64,000 nucleotides of DNA from Streptomyces sp. NBC_00572 (GTDB lineage: Bacteria; Actinomycetota; Actinomycetes; Streptomycetales; Streptomycetaceae): positions 930,001 to 994,000 of the forward strand of contig NZ_JAPENX010000002.1 of the NCBI RefSeq assembly GCF_026341815.1. Direction: 5' to 3'. Position 1 is the stretch's first letter. Each line of letters starts with the position of its first letter. A program made the position numbers and the translations under genes. The notes under the pieces were generated by a model. The model searched no databases, had not been told where the DNA came from, and saw only the letters and a program-made list of their open reading frames with translations. This document shows, in pieces, positions 1 through 10,083 of this stretch.

Positions 1-2
1 AG

Positions 3-791
3 TTCTACATCCGGAACTGGGGCGAGGCTCCCTGGTCGGGTTTCGACAACTACACCGTCGCGATCGACTTCGACGCCCCCGTCGGGCAGGCGCTCCTCAA
101 GTCCTTCCTGACGACGTGTCTGTTCACCCTCCTCTCCGTGGGGTTGTGCTGGTTCCTCGGAACGGCAGCCGCGATCTTCCTCCAGGAGAACTTCAAGGGC
201 CGCGGCTTCCTGCGGACCCTGTTCCTGGTCCCGTACGCCCTGCCCGTCTACGCCGCCGTCATCACCTGGGCGTTCATGTTCCAGCGGGACAACGGCCTCA
301 TCAACCACGTCCTCCACGACCAGCTCGGCATCGGCGACAGCCCCGCCTTCTGGCTCATCGGCGACAACGCCTTCTGGACCCTGCTCGTCGTCTCCGTGTG
401 GAAGGGCTGGCCCTTCGCCTTCCTCACCGTCATGGCCGGCCTGCAGAACATCCCCCGGGACATGTACGAGGCGGCGGCGCTCGACGGCGCCGGCGTCTGG
501 AAGCAGATCCGGCACATCAACCTGCCGTCGCTGCGCTCCGTCAACCAGGTCCTCGTGCTCGTCCTGTTCCTCTGGACGTTCAACGACTTCAACACGCCGT
601 TCGTGCTCTTCGGCAAGGCGGCGCCCGAGTCGGCGGACCTGATCTCGCTCCACATCTACCAGTCGTCCTTCCAGACCTGGAACTTCGGCACCGGTTCGGC
701 CATGTCCGTGCTCCTGCTGCTCTTCCTCCTCGTCGTCACGGGCGTCTACCTCCTGCTCACCAGCCGCGGAAGGAAGACCTCCGATGTCTGA
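3..791 (+). CDS. ABC sugar transporter permease (5' end cut by window edge)
   Basis: Inner-membrane permease of a carbohydrate ABC importer (MalF/CUT1 type), which would pair with the next gene to form the channel. The reading frame is open from base 3, so the N-terminus lies outside the window; 262 codons are visible. Hydrophobic membrane segments are spread along the sequence, and the cytoplasmic loop carries the permease EAA signature (EAAALDGAG followed by a later LP), which contacts the ATPase. The stop overlaps the next start by 8 nt, so the two permeases are translated together. The binding-protein gene would be expected upstream, outside the window. No ATPase gene is present; many Streptomyces CUT1 systems share a separate MsiK-type ATPase. 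The family call is secure; the substrate is inferred from the glucosidase neighbours. Confidence 0.9.
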   Translation, partial: FYIRNWGEAPWSGFDNYTVAIDFDAPVGQALLKSFLTTCLFTLLSVGLCWFLGTAAAIFLQENFKGRGFLRTLFLVPYALPVYAAVITWAFMFQRDNGLINHVLHDQLGIGDSPAFWLIGDNAFWTLLVVSVWKGWPFAFLTVMAGLQNIPRDMYEAAALDGAGVWKQIRHINLPSLRSVNQVLVLVLFLWTFNDFNTPFVLFGKAAPESADLISLHIYQSSFQTWNFGTGSAMSVLLLLFLLVVTGVYLLLTSRGRKTSDV

Positions 792-1665
792 GCACGCATC
801 CCGACGCGCGGCTCCGCGCTCCCCCATGGCGGCGCCCCGCTCGTTCCTCTGGACCCGGCGGATCTTCCTCACCCTGCTCACCGCCTTCGTGGTGCTGCCG
901 GTGTACGTCATGGTCTCCAGCTCCCTGAAGCCGCTGGAAGACGTGTCGGGGAAGTTCGAGTGGATCCCCTCCGGGCTCACGCTCCGCCCGTACGTCGACA
1001 TCTGGGAGACCGTCCCGCTCGCCGACTACTTCGTGAACTCGATCGTGGTCGCGGGCGCGGCCACGGTGTGCTCGGTGGTGGTCGCGATCTTCGCCGCGTA
1101 CGCCGTCAGCCGCTACACCTTCCGCGGCAAGCGGGTCTTCACGGTCACGGTGCTGTCCACCCAGATGTTCCCCGGCATCCTCTTCCTGCTGCCGCTCTTC
1201 CTCATCTACGTCAACATCGGCAACGCCACCGGCATCGCCCTCTTCGGCTCCCGGGAAGGCCTGATCCTCACCTATCTGACCTTCTCGCTGCCGTTCTCCA
1301 TCTGGATGCTGACCGGCTACTTCGACTCGATCCCGCGCGAGCTCGACGAGGCCGCCAAGGTCGACGGCTGCGGGCCGATCAGCGCGCTGTTCCGCGTCAT
1401 CGTCCCGGCCGCGTCCCCGGGCATCATCGCCGTCGCCGTCTACGCCTTCATGACCGCCTGGGGCGAGGTCCTCTTCGCCTCCGTCATGACCAACGACACC
1501 ACCCGCACCCTCGCTGTCGGTCTCCAGGGGTACGCCACCCAGAACGACGTCTACTGGAACCAGGTGATGGCCGCCTCCCTCGTGGTGAGCGTCCCCGTCG
1601 TCGTCGGCTTCCTCCTCCTCCAGCGCTATCTCGTCGCCGGCCTCACCGCAGGTGCGGTCAAGTGA
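784..1665 (+). CDS. ABC sugar transporter permease, MalG type
   Basis: Second membrane subunit of the same carbohydrate importer, 293 residues, normal for CUT1 MalG-type permeases. The first transmembrane helix begins near residue 25 after a short basic N-terminus, and the EAA loop reads DEAAKVDGCG with a conserved LF..I.P context. ATG 784 is preceded by a GGAAGG ribosome site and overlaps the previous gene, indicating translational coupling. The stop at 1663-1665 overlaps a possible GTG of the following glucosidase, so transporter and enzyme probably form one transcript. The substrate is probably a beta-linked gluco-oligosaccharide such as cellobiose or laminaribiose, inferred from the adjacent GH1 genes and the LacI regulator. 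Confidence 0.92.
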   Translation: MSEHASRRAAPRSPMAAPRSFLWTRRIFLTLLTAFVVLPVYVMVSSSLKPLEDVSGKFEWIPSGLTLRPYVDIWETVPLADYFVNSIVVAGAATVCSVVVAIFAAYAVSRYTFRGKRVFTVTVLSTQMFPGILFLLPLFLIYVNIGNATGIALFGSREGLILTYLTFSLPFSIWMLTGYFDSIPRELDEAAKVDGCGPISALFRVIVPAASPGIIAVAVYAFMTAWGEVLFASVMTNDTTRTLAVGLQGYATQNDVYWNQVMAASLVVSVPVVVGFLLLQRYLVAGLTAGAVK

Positions 1666-1700
1666 CGTCCCTCTCCATACCCATCACGAAGAGGTTCCCC

Positions 1701-3092
<1,392 letters not shown>

Positions 3093-3114
3093 CCGGAAGC
3101 CCCTTCGCGATCCC

Positions 3115-3153
3115 CCGGAAGGCCGCCCCGGCACCACCGGGGCGGCCTTCCGG
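3115..3153 (+). terminator. Strong hairpin terminator after the ABC/GH1 operon
   Basis: A perfect 17-bp GC-rich stem (3115-3131 pairing with 3137-3153) with a 5-nt loop lies 23 bases after the glucosidase stop. There is no long T tract, as is usual for Streptomyces terminators. Confidence 0.85.
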
Positions 3154-3225
3154 AGTCTCCACCTCCTCTCCCTCACCGCCTCCACCCCTTCCCTTCGCCA
3201 GGCATCCCCTTGGAGGAGTGCCCCC

Positions 3226-4257
3226 ATGACCGCCAGCGCCGCGCCGTCCCCTCCCCCGGGGGCCGACAACGCCGACGAGCTCGCCGCCGAACGGCTCCGC
3301 CACGTCCTCGACCCTGCGACGGTCGTCCGGGGCACCGCCCTCACCGGTGGTCTCTACAACTCCGCCCGGCTGCTCGAACTCTCCGACGGGCGGCACCTGG
3401 TGCTCAAGACCGCGCCTCCGGCGAGCGCCCCCGCCCTCACCCACGAGCGGGGCCTCCTCGGCACCGAGGCCCTCTTCCACCGTCTCGCCGCCAGGACCGG
3501 CGCCCGGGTGCCCACCGTCCTGCACCATGAGCCCGCCGGTCCCGGCACCCCCGCCGAGTGGCTGCTCCTCTCCTACGTCGACGGCACCACCTGGGACGCA
3601 GCCCGCGACCGGCTCACCCCGGCCGATCGAGCGGGGCTGCGCCGTCAGCTGGGAGAGGGCCTGGCCCGGATCGCGACCGTCACCGGTCCCGCGTACGGAT
3701 ATCCGCAGCCCACCGCTGGGCTGTCGGCTCCCGGCTGGCCGACCGCGTTCACCGCCATGCTGCACGCGGTCCTCGCCGACGCGCACCGGTTCGACGTCGC
3801 CCTGCCCGCCCCCGCCGGGTTCCTCGCAGGGCTGCCGGTACGGTTCGGCCACCGGCTCGCCGAGGTGCGCCGTCCCGCCCTCGTCCACTTCGACGCCTGG
3901 GAGGGCAACGTCGTCCTCGCCCGGACCGGGAACGGCCCGTGGCACCTGAGCGGACTGATCGACGGCGAACGCGCCTTCTTCGGCGATCCGTTGGCCGAAC
4001 TCGTCGGACTCGACCCGCTCGGCGCGGCCGAGGACGACGCCGACCTCCTGGCCGGCTACCGCTCCGTCACCCCCGCGCTGACCCTCGACAGCGGCGCCCG
4101 TGTCCGCCTCGCCCTCTACCGGGTCTATCTCACCCTCGTGATGCGCGTGGAGTCCGTCCCCCGCGCCTACGGCGGGGATTTCGCGGCCTGGCTCGACACC
4201 TGGTCCGCCGACCGCGTCATGGAGCAGCTCGCCGTGCTCGACGCCCTGGAGGCGTGA
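3226..4257 (+). CDS. APH-fold phosphotransferase (small-molecule or sugar kinase-like)
   Basis: Aminoglycoside-phosphotransferase-fold kinase, 343 residues. The catalytic loop reads HFDAWEGN (catalytic Asp and metal-binding Asn) and is followed by LIDGERAFFGDP, which takes the place of the DFG-like metal site. The ATP-binding Lys is probably the one in LVLKTA near residue 65. ATG 3226 is preceded by GGAGG. The gene lies downstream of the glucosidase terminator and is convergent with the LacI gene. Its position in a sugar locus suggests a sugar or glycoside substrate rather than an antibiotic, but nothing in the sequence fixes the substrate. Confidence 0.8.
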   Translation: MTASAAPSPPPGADNADELAAERLRHVLDPATVVRGTALTGGLYNSARLLELSDGRHLVLKTAPPASAPALTHERGLLGTEALFHRLAARTGARVPTVLHHEPAGPGTPAEWLLLSYVDGTTWDAARDRLTPADRAGLRRQLGEGLARIATVTGPAYGYPQPTAGLSAPGWPTAFTAMLHAVLADAHRFDVALPAPAGFLAGLPVRFGHRLAEVRRPALVHFDAWEGNVVLARTGNGPWHLSGLIDGERAFFGDPLAELVGLDPLGAAEDDADLLAGYRSVTPALTLDSGARVRLALYRVYLTLVMRVESVPRAYGGDFAAWLDTWSADRVMEQLAVLDALEA

Positions 4258-4338
4258 CGTGCGGGGGCCGATCGGCGGGTACCGTCTCCGTGCTCACCGG
4301 GTCCCGCAGCACCGTCACCGCGACCGTCGCCGGGAGGG

Positions 4339-5358
4339 TCAGGTGGACTCGCGTACGACCAGCACCGGTTCGAACACCTTCGCGGCCGTCTCGGACCGGG
4401 CGCCGTCGAGCTGCTCGACCAACAGCGTGGCCATCGCGGCCGCCATGCGCTCCACGGGCTGGCGCACGGTGGTCAGCTGCGGCTGTGCCTTCCGCGCTGC
4501 CACCGAGTCGTCGAAGCCCACCACGGCCACCGTGCCGGGGACAGAGACCCCCTGCTCACGCAGGTACTGACAGGCTCCCTGGGCCATCAGGTCGTTGGCG
4601 GCGAACACGGCGTCGATCTCCGGGTGGTCCTTCAGGAGTCTGGCCATGGCGCGCCTCCCGCTGTCCACCGTGAACCGGCCCCGTACGACGGGAACCGACG
4701 TCACCCCGTGCGCCGCGAGCGCCTGACGGAAGCCGTCGAGGCGTTCGTCCGCCGTGGGTGCGGTGACGGGTGCGGCGATGGTGGCCGGGCGTCGCCGGCC
4801 GGTCGCCCACAGGTGCTCCGCGGCCAGCCGCGCGCCGGCGGGGTTGTCGAGGTCGACGTAGCCGCACCGCTCCCCGTCACGGGGGCGGCCGAACAGCACC
4901 GTGGGAAGGCCCGCCGCCACCAGCATCGACGGGAGCGGGTCGTTCTCGTCCAGCGGCACGACCAGGGCTCCGTCGGCGCCACCCTGCCGCAGGTACTCCA
5001 CGAGTTGGGCCCTGGCCTGTTCGGACTCGGCGACGAGCAGCACCGGCTGGATCGCGCGGCGGCGCAGGACGGGCAGGACACCGTCCACCACGCGCCCGAA
5101 GAACGGGTCGGAGAACACCCGGGCGGTGAAGGACCTCCCCGTGGCGGAGAGCACCAGGGCCACGGTCCCGGTGCGTCGTGTCACGAGGGAACGGGCAGCC
5201 TGGTTGGGCGTGTAGCCGATGCGGGCGATGGCTTCGCGCACGCTCTCCTGGATGTCGGGGGCCACGTTGCGCACGCCGTTGACGACGCGGGACACCGTCG
5301 CGCGCGATACCCCCGCCTCGCGTGCGACGTCTTCCAGAGTCGGTCCTCGATTCCCCAC
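4339..5358 (-). CDS. LacI-family transcriptional regulator (CebR-like)
   Basis: Sugar-responsive repressor of 339 residues, the usual LacI/GalR length. The N-terminal helix-turn-helix is at residues 7-25 (TLEDVAREAGVSRATVSR), followed by the hinge helix (PNQAARSLVTRRTG) and a periplasmic-binding-protein-like effector domain ending in QPVERMA. It is divergent from the secreted beta-helix protein, and a perfect 16-bp palindrome at 5503-5518 in the shared intergenic region is its likely operator. By analogy with CebR it would repress the locus until an inducing disaccharide binds. The inducer is unknown. Confidence 0.93.
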   Translation of the reverse strand: MGNRGPTLEDVAREAGVSRATVSRVVNGVRNVAPDIQESVREAIARIGYTPNQAARSLVTRRTGTVALVLSATGRSFTARVFSDPFFGRVVDGVLPVLRRRAIQPVLLVAESEQARAQLVEYLRQGGADGALVVPLDENDPLPSMLVAAGLPTVLFGRPRDGERCGYVDLDNPAGARLAAEHLWATGRRRPATIAAPVTAPTADERLDGFRQALAAHGVTSVPVVRGRFTVDSGRRAMARLLKDHPEIDAVFAANDLMAQGACQYLREQGVSVPGTVAVVGFDDSVAARKAQPQLTTVRQPVERMAAAMATLLVEQLDGARSETAAKVFEPVLVVREST

Positions 5359-5469
5359 CTGCGCACCTTAACGGTGCCGTGTGTCCGGTGGGAGGACGGT
5401 CCACGCCTGGCTGGAACCGGTTGGCGTCGACACTTAATGAAAGCCAAAAGAAAAGTCGTGCCATACGCC

Positions 5470-5518
5470 TTGACCGTCAACTCGCCCTGCGGGCAAGGTT
5501 TCGGGAGAGCGCTCTCCC
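5470..5518 (+). promoter_or_regulatory. Promoter and LacI-type operator upstream of the secreted beta-helix gene
   Basis: A TTGACC -35 box (5470-5475) and a weak CAAGGT -10 box (5494-5499) are followed at once by the perfect palindrome GGGAGAGCGCTCTCCC (5503-5518). The centre AGCGCT and flanking GGGAG resemble the CebR/LacI operators known from Streptomyces. A repressor bound here would block the start region. The adjacent lacI-type gene on the other strand is the obvious candidate. Promoter boxes are inferred; the palindrome is seen directly. Confidence 0.75.
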
Positions 5519-5549
5519 ACGTTTCCCCCATGTATCCAGAGGAGACCCC

Positions 5550-7745
5550 ATGTCTTCCGTCGGGTCCCCGCCGGTCTTCCGGCGACCCGCCTCACGCGTC
5601 CGCCGGGCCACCGTCGGCGCACTTGTCACGTCACTGGCCGGCGGCCTGCTCGCCCTCGGTCCCGCCACGACGGCACAAGCGGCCCCCACCCTGCTCTCCC
5701 AGGGGAAGCCCGCGACCGCCTCCTCCACCGAGGGCGGCGCCTTCTCCGCCTCCGCCGCCGTCGACGGCGACCTCACCGGAACCCGCTGGGCCAGCGCCTG
5801 GCAGGACGCCCAGTGGATCCAGGTCGACCTCGGCAGCAGCGCCACGCTCAGCCACGCCGTCCTCAACTGGGAAGCGGCGTACGGCAAGAGCTACGACATC
5901 CAGGCCTCCGAGAACGGCACCGACTGGCGGACCGTCACCACCGTCAGCGCGGGCGACGGAGGCACCGACAACGTCACGCTCTCCGGCACCGGCCGCTACA
6001 TCCGCATGAACGGCCTCACCCGCGCCACCGGATACGGTTTCTCCCTCTGGGAGTTCCAGGTCTACGGCACCACCGGCGGCACCGGCCCGACGCTCCCCGG
6101 CGGCGGCGACCTCGGCCCCAACGTGCACGTCTTCGACCCGTCCACACCGGGCGTCCAGGCGAAGCTGGACCAGGTCTTCCAGGAGCAGGAGTCGGCCCAG
6201 TTCGGCAGCGGCCGGCACGCCTTCCTCTTCAAGCCCGGCACGTACAACGGCCTCAACGCCCAGATCGGCTTCTACACCCAGATAGCCGGCCTCGGTCTGC
6301 GCCCCGGCGACACCACCATCAACGGTGACGTGACCGTCGACGCCGGCTGGTTCAACGGCAACGCCACCCAGAACTTCTGGCGCGGCGCGGAGGGCCTGAC
6401 CCTCAACCCGGTGAACGGCACCGACCGTTGGGCCGTCTCGCAGGCCTCCTCCTTCCGTCGCATGCACGTCAAGGGCGGCCTGAACCTCGCGCCGAACGGC
6501 TACGGCTGGGCCAGCGGCGGCTACATCGCCGACTCCAAGGTCGACGGCCAGATCGGCAACTACTCCCAGCAGCAGTGGTACACGCGGGAGAGCTCCATCG
6601 GCGGTTGGTCCAACAGCGTCTGGAACCAGACCTTCTCGGGCGTCGAGGGTGCTCCGGCCACCTCCTTCCCCGAGCCCCGCTACACCACGCTCGACACCAC
6701 GCCGACCTCCCGCGAGAAGCCGTACCTCTACCTCGACGGCAACGAGTACAAGGTCTTCGCCCCCGCCAAGCGCGTCAACGCCCGCGGCACCAGCTGGGCC
6801 AACGGCGCCCCGCAGGGCGAGTCGATCCCGCTGAGCCAGTTCTACGTGGTCAAGCCGGGCGCCACCGCCGCCACCATCAACCAGGCGCTGGCCCAGGGCC
6901 TGCACCTGCTGTTCACACCGGGCGTCTACCACGTCGACCAGACCATCAACGTGAACCGCGCCAACACCATCGTGCTCGGCCTCGGCCTCGCCACCATCAT
7001 CCCGGACAACGGCGTCACCGCGATGAAGGTCGCCGACGTCGACGGCGTCCGCCTCGCCGGCTTCCTGATCGACGCCGGCCCGGTCAACTCGCCGGTCCTG
7101 CTGGAGCTCGGACCGCAGAACTCCGCCGCCGACCACACCGCCAACCCCACCACCGTGCAGGACGTGTACGTCCGCATCGGCGGCGCGGGCGCGGGCAAGG
7201 CCACCACCAGCGTGGTCGTGAACAGCGACGACGCCATCATCGACCACACCTGGGTGTGGCGCGCCGACCACGGCGAGGGCGTCGGCTGGGAGACCAACCG
7301 GGCCGACTACGGCGTCCGCGTCAACGGCGACGACGTCCTCGCCACCGGTCTGTTCGTCGAGCACTTCAACAAGTACGACGTCGAGTGGTACGGCGAGCGC
7401 GGCCGCACGATCTTCTACCAGAACGAGAAGGCGTACGACGCCCCCAACCAGGCCGCCATCCAGAACGGCTCGACGAAGGGGTACGCCGCCTACCGGGTCG
7501 ACGACTCCGTGAACACCCACGAGGCCTGGGGCCTCGGCAGCTACTGCAACTACAACGTGGACCCGACGATCGTCCAGGACCACGGCTTCAAGGCACCCGT
7601 CAAGCCGGGGGTGAAGTTCCACAGCCTCCTGGTCGTGTCCCTCGGCGGAATGGGCCACTACAACCACGTCATCAACGACACAGGGGCCTCCACCATCCCC
7701 GCCGGCACCTCCACCGTGCCGTCCACCGTCGTCTCCTTCCCCTGA
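5550..7745 (+). CDS. Secreted discoidin (F5/8C) plus right-handed beta-helix protein, GH55/pectate-lyase-like
   Basis: Exported protein of 731 residues. A basic N-terminus and hydrophobic stretch ending in ATTAQAA form the signal peptide. A coagulation-factor 5/8 type C carbohydrate-binding domain (about 45-175) begins LLSQGKPATASS and ends WEFQVYG. The rest is a long repetitive beta-helix domain rich in G, N and V, with FDPSTPG near its start, resembling secreted Streptomyces proteins of the GH55/pectate-lyase superfamily. ATG 5550 is chosen for the AGAGGAG site five bases upstream; the frame is open further upstream without a signal peptide. The likely role is glucan binding or hydrolysis outside the cell. 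The exact activity and catalytic acids cannot be assigned from sequence alone. Confidence 0.8.
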   Translation: MSSVGSPPVFRRPASRVRRATVGALVTSLAGGLLALGPATTAQAAPTLLSQGKPATASSTEGGAFSASAAVDGDLTGTRWASAWQDAQWIQVDLGSSATLSHAVLNWEAAYGKSYDIQASENGTDWRTVTTVSAGDGGTDNVTLSGTGRYIRMNGLTRATGYGFSLWEFQVYGTTGGTGPTLPGGGDLGPNVHVFDPSTPGVQAKLDQVFQEQESAQFGSGRHAFLFKPGTYNGLNAQIGFYTQIAGLGLRPGDTTINGDVTVDAGWFNGNATQNFWRGAEGLTLNPVNGTDRWAVSQASSFRRMHVKGGLNLAPNGYGWASGGYIADSKVDGQIGNYSQQQWYTRESSIGGWSNSVWNQTFSGVEGAPATSFPEPRYTTLDTTPTSREKPYLYLDGNEYKVFAPAKRVNARGTSWANGAPQGESIPLSQFYVVKPGATAATINQALAQGLHLLFTPGVYHVDQTINVNRANTIVLGLGLATIIPDNGVTAMKVADVDGVRLAGFLIDAGPVNSPVLLELGPQNSAADHTANPTTVQDVYVRIGGAGAGKATTSVVVNSDDAIIDHTWVWRADHGEGVGWETNRADYGVRVNGDDVLATGLFVEHFNKYDVEWYGERGRTIFYQNEKAYDAPNQAAIQNGSTKGYAAYRVDDSVNTHEAWGLGSYCNYNVDPTIVQDHGFKAPVKPGVKFHSLLVVSLGGMGHYNHVINDTGASTIPAGTSTVPSTVVSFP

Positions 7746-7753
7746 CGGTCCCG

Positions 7754-7785
7754 CCGGGACGCCCCGCCCATCCGGGGCGTCCCGG
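7754..7785 (+). terminator. Hairpin terminator between the two secreted glucan-locus proteins
   Basis: A perfect 13-bp inverted repeat (7754-7766 with 7773-7785) with a 6-nt loop starts nine bases after the beta-helix stop codon. Confidence 0.8.
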
Positions 7786-7869
7786 CCCTCCCACCCCTTC
7801 CGGGCGGCGCCCAGTCCCCGCCGCGCCGCCCGGAAGGCGATCCCCCTCCCCCTCCGTCCAGGAGCCGCC

Positions 7870-10056
7870 ATGACCGCGCCCCATGCCCCCACGACACGAA
7901 GGCGCCGCGCACGCGACCGCGCCCGTACGACAGGCTCACTCGTCTCCCTGGGTGCCCTGCTCGCCACCTCGGCGACGGCGCTGACCGCCGCCCCGGCCAC
8001 CGCCGCCGAGACCCTCCTGTCCCAGGGGAAGACCGCCACCGCCTCGTCGAGCGAGGGCGCCGCCTGGGCCGCCTCCGCCGCGGTCGACGGCGACCTCACC
8101 GGAACCCGCTGGGCGAGCCAGTGGACCGACGGCCAGTGGATCCAGGTCGACCTGGGCAGCAGCGCCGACATCAGCCGCGTCGTCCTCAACTGGGAGGGCG
8201 CCTACGGCAAGGCGTACGACATCCAGCTCTCCGACAACGGGACCGACTGGCGCACCGTCAAGTCCGTGACCTCGGGCGACGGGGGCACCGACGACCTCGC
8301 GGTCACCGGCAAGGGCCGCTACGTACGCCTCCAGGGGGTCACCCGGGGCACCGGCTACGGCTACTCCCTTTGGGAGTTCCAGGTGTACGGCGGCGGGTCC
8401 ACGCAGCCCGAACCCGGCGGCGCCGTCCGTGTGAGCGGCACGCAGGGCAACTGGCAGCTGACGGTGGGCGGGCAGCCGTACACCGTCAAGGGCGTCACCT
8501 GGGGCCCCGCGATGGCCGACGCCCCCCGCTACATGCCGGACGTGAAGTCCATGGGCGTCAACACCGTCCGCACCTGGGGCACGGACGCCGGCACCAAGCC
8601 GCTGCTCGACGCGGCGGCCGCCAACGGCGTCAAGGTGATCAACGGCTTCTGGCTCCAGCCCGGCGGCGGCCCGGGCTCCGGTGGCTGCGTCAACTACGTG
8701 ACGGACACCGCGTACAAGAGCAGCTCGCTCACCGAGTTCGCGAAGTGGGTCGACACCTACAAGTCCCACCCCGCCACCCTCATGTGGAACGTCGGCAACG
8801 AGTCGGTCCTCGGTCTGCAGAACTGTTACAGCGGCGCCGAGCTGGAGGCCCAGCGCAACGCGTACACGACCTTCGTCAACGACGTCGCCAAGAAGATCCA
8901 CTCCATCGACCCCGACCACCCCGTGACCTCCACGGACGCGTGGACCGGCGCCTGGCCCTACTACCAGCGCAACGCGCCCGACCTGGACCTCTACTCGATG
9001 AACGCCTACGGCGACATCTGCGGGGTCCGCGAGGACTGGGTGGAGGGCGGCTACACCAAGCCGTACATCATCACCGAGACCGGGCCGGCCGGCGAGTGGG
9101 AGACCCCCAAGGACGCCAACGGCGTCCCCGACGAGCCCACCGACGTGCAGAAGGCCGACGGGTACACCAAGGCCTGGAACTGCGTCACCGGCCACCAGGG
9201 CGTCGCCCTCGGCGCGACCGTCTTCCACTACGGCATCGAGCACGACTTCGGCGGCGTCTGGTTCAACCTGCTCCCCGACGGCCTCAAGCGCCTCTCGTAC
9301 TACTCCCTCAAGAAGGCGTACACCGGCTCCGTCGCCGGCGACAACACCCCGCCGGTCATCAGCAACATGACGGTCACCCCCGCCGGATCCGCCCCGGCCG
9401 GCGGCGAGTTCACGGTCCGCGCCGCCGTCCGCGACCCCGACGGCGACCCCGTCACCACCAAGATCCTCCTGAGCGGCAACTACGCCAACGGCGACAAGCG
9501 CCTGATCGACGCCCCGTACCGCTCCCTCGGCAACGGCACCTTCGCGGTCACCGCGCCCGAGAAGCTCGGCGTGTGGAAGGTGTACGTCCAGGCCGAGGAC
9601 GGCCGCGGCAACGCCGGCATCGAGACGAAGTCAGTCAAGGTCGTCGCCCCGCCGGTCGCCGGCACCAACATCGCCCTGAACAAGCCCACCACCGCCTCCT
9701 CCGCGCAGGCCTCCTACGGCGACTGCCCCTGCCCGGCGACCAACGCGACCGATGGCAACACCACCACCCGCTGGGCCAGCGACTGGAGCGACCCGCAGTG
9801 GATCCGGGTCGACCTCGGCTCGGTCCGCTCCTTCAACCGGCTCCAGCTGGTCTGGGACCCGGCCTTCGCCCGCGCCTACGAGGTCCAGGTCTCCGACGAC
9901 GGCGACACGTGGCGGACCATCCACGCCACCACCACAGGCAACGGCGACATCGACACCATCGAGACCGGTGCCACCGCACGGTACGTCCGGCTCCAGCTCA
10001 CCGCGCGCGGCACCGGCTGGGGCTACTCGCTCCACGAGTTCGGCATCTACAGCTGA
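7870..10056 (+). CDS. Secreted glycoside hydrolase with two F5/8C domains
   Basis: Exported enzyme of 728 residues. The signal region is twin-basic (RRRRARDRARTT) and ends near ATAAE. An N-terminal discoidin domain (about 40-175) is strikingly similar to that of the previous gene, then a TIM-barrel hydrolase domain (about 185-490), an Ig-like linker region, and a second F5/8C domain at the C-terminus. The candidate acid/base is Glu311 in NVGNE and the candidate nucleophile Glu403 in IITETG, the clan GH-A arrangement (GH2/GH5-like). With the beta-helix protein it probably degrades an extracellular beta-glucan whose fragments feed the ABC importer. Family assignment within clan GH-A is uncertain. 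Confidence 0.82.
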   Translation: MTAPHAPTTRRRRARDRARTTGSLVSLGALLATSATALTAAPATAAETLLSQGKTATASSSEGAAWAASAAVDGDLTGTRWASQWTDGQWIQVDLGSSADISRVVLNWEGAYGKAYDIQLSDNGTDWRTVKSVTSGDGGTDDLAVTGKGRYVRLQGVTRGTGYGYSLWEFQVYGGGSTQPEPGGAVRVSGTQGNWQLTVGGQPYTVKGVTWGPAMADAPRYMPDVKSMGVNTVRTWGTDAGTKPLLDAAAANGVKVINGFWLQPGGGPGSGGCVNYVTDTAYKSSSLTEFAKWVDTYKSHPATLMWNVGNESVLGLQNCYSGAELEAQRNAYTTFVNDVAKKIHSIDPDHPVTSTDAWTGAWPYYQRNAPDLDLYSMNAYGDICGVREDWVEGGYTKPYIITETGPAGEWETPKDANGVPDEPTDVQKADGYTKAWNCVTGHQGVALGATVFHYGIEHDFGGVWFNLLPDGLKRLSYYSLKKAYTGSVAGDNTPPVISNMTVTPAGSAPAGGEFTVRAAVRDPDGDPVTTKILLSGNYANGDKRLIDAPYRSLGNGTFAVTAPEKLGVWKVYVQAEDGRGNAGIETKSVKVVAPPVAGTNIALNKPTTASSAQASYGDCPCPATNATDGNTTTRWASDWSDPQWIRVDLGSVRSFNRLQLVWDPAFARAYEVQVSDDGDTWRTIHATTTGNGDIDTIETGATARYVRLQLTARGTGWGYSLHEFGIYS

Positions 10057-10083
10057 CCCCCTGAGGAGAACGAGGAGATCACG

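Noticed and set aside
5631..8189. 852-codon minus-strand open frame
   Set aside because: It is antisense to the beta-helix protein, with no domain resemblance and skewed composition.
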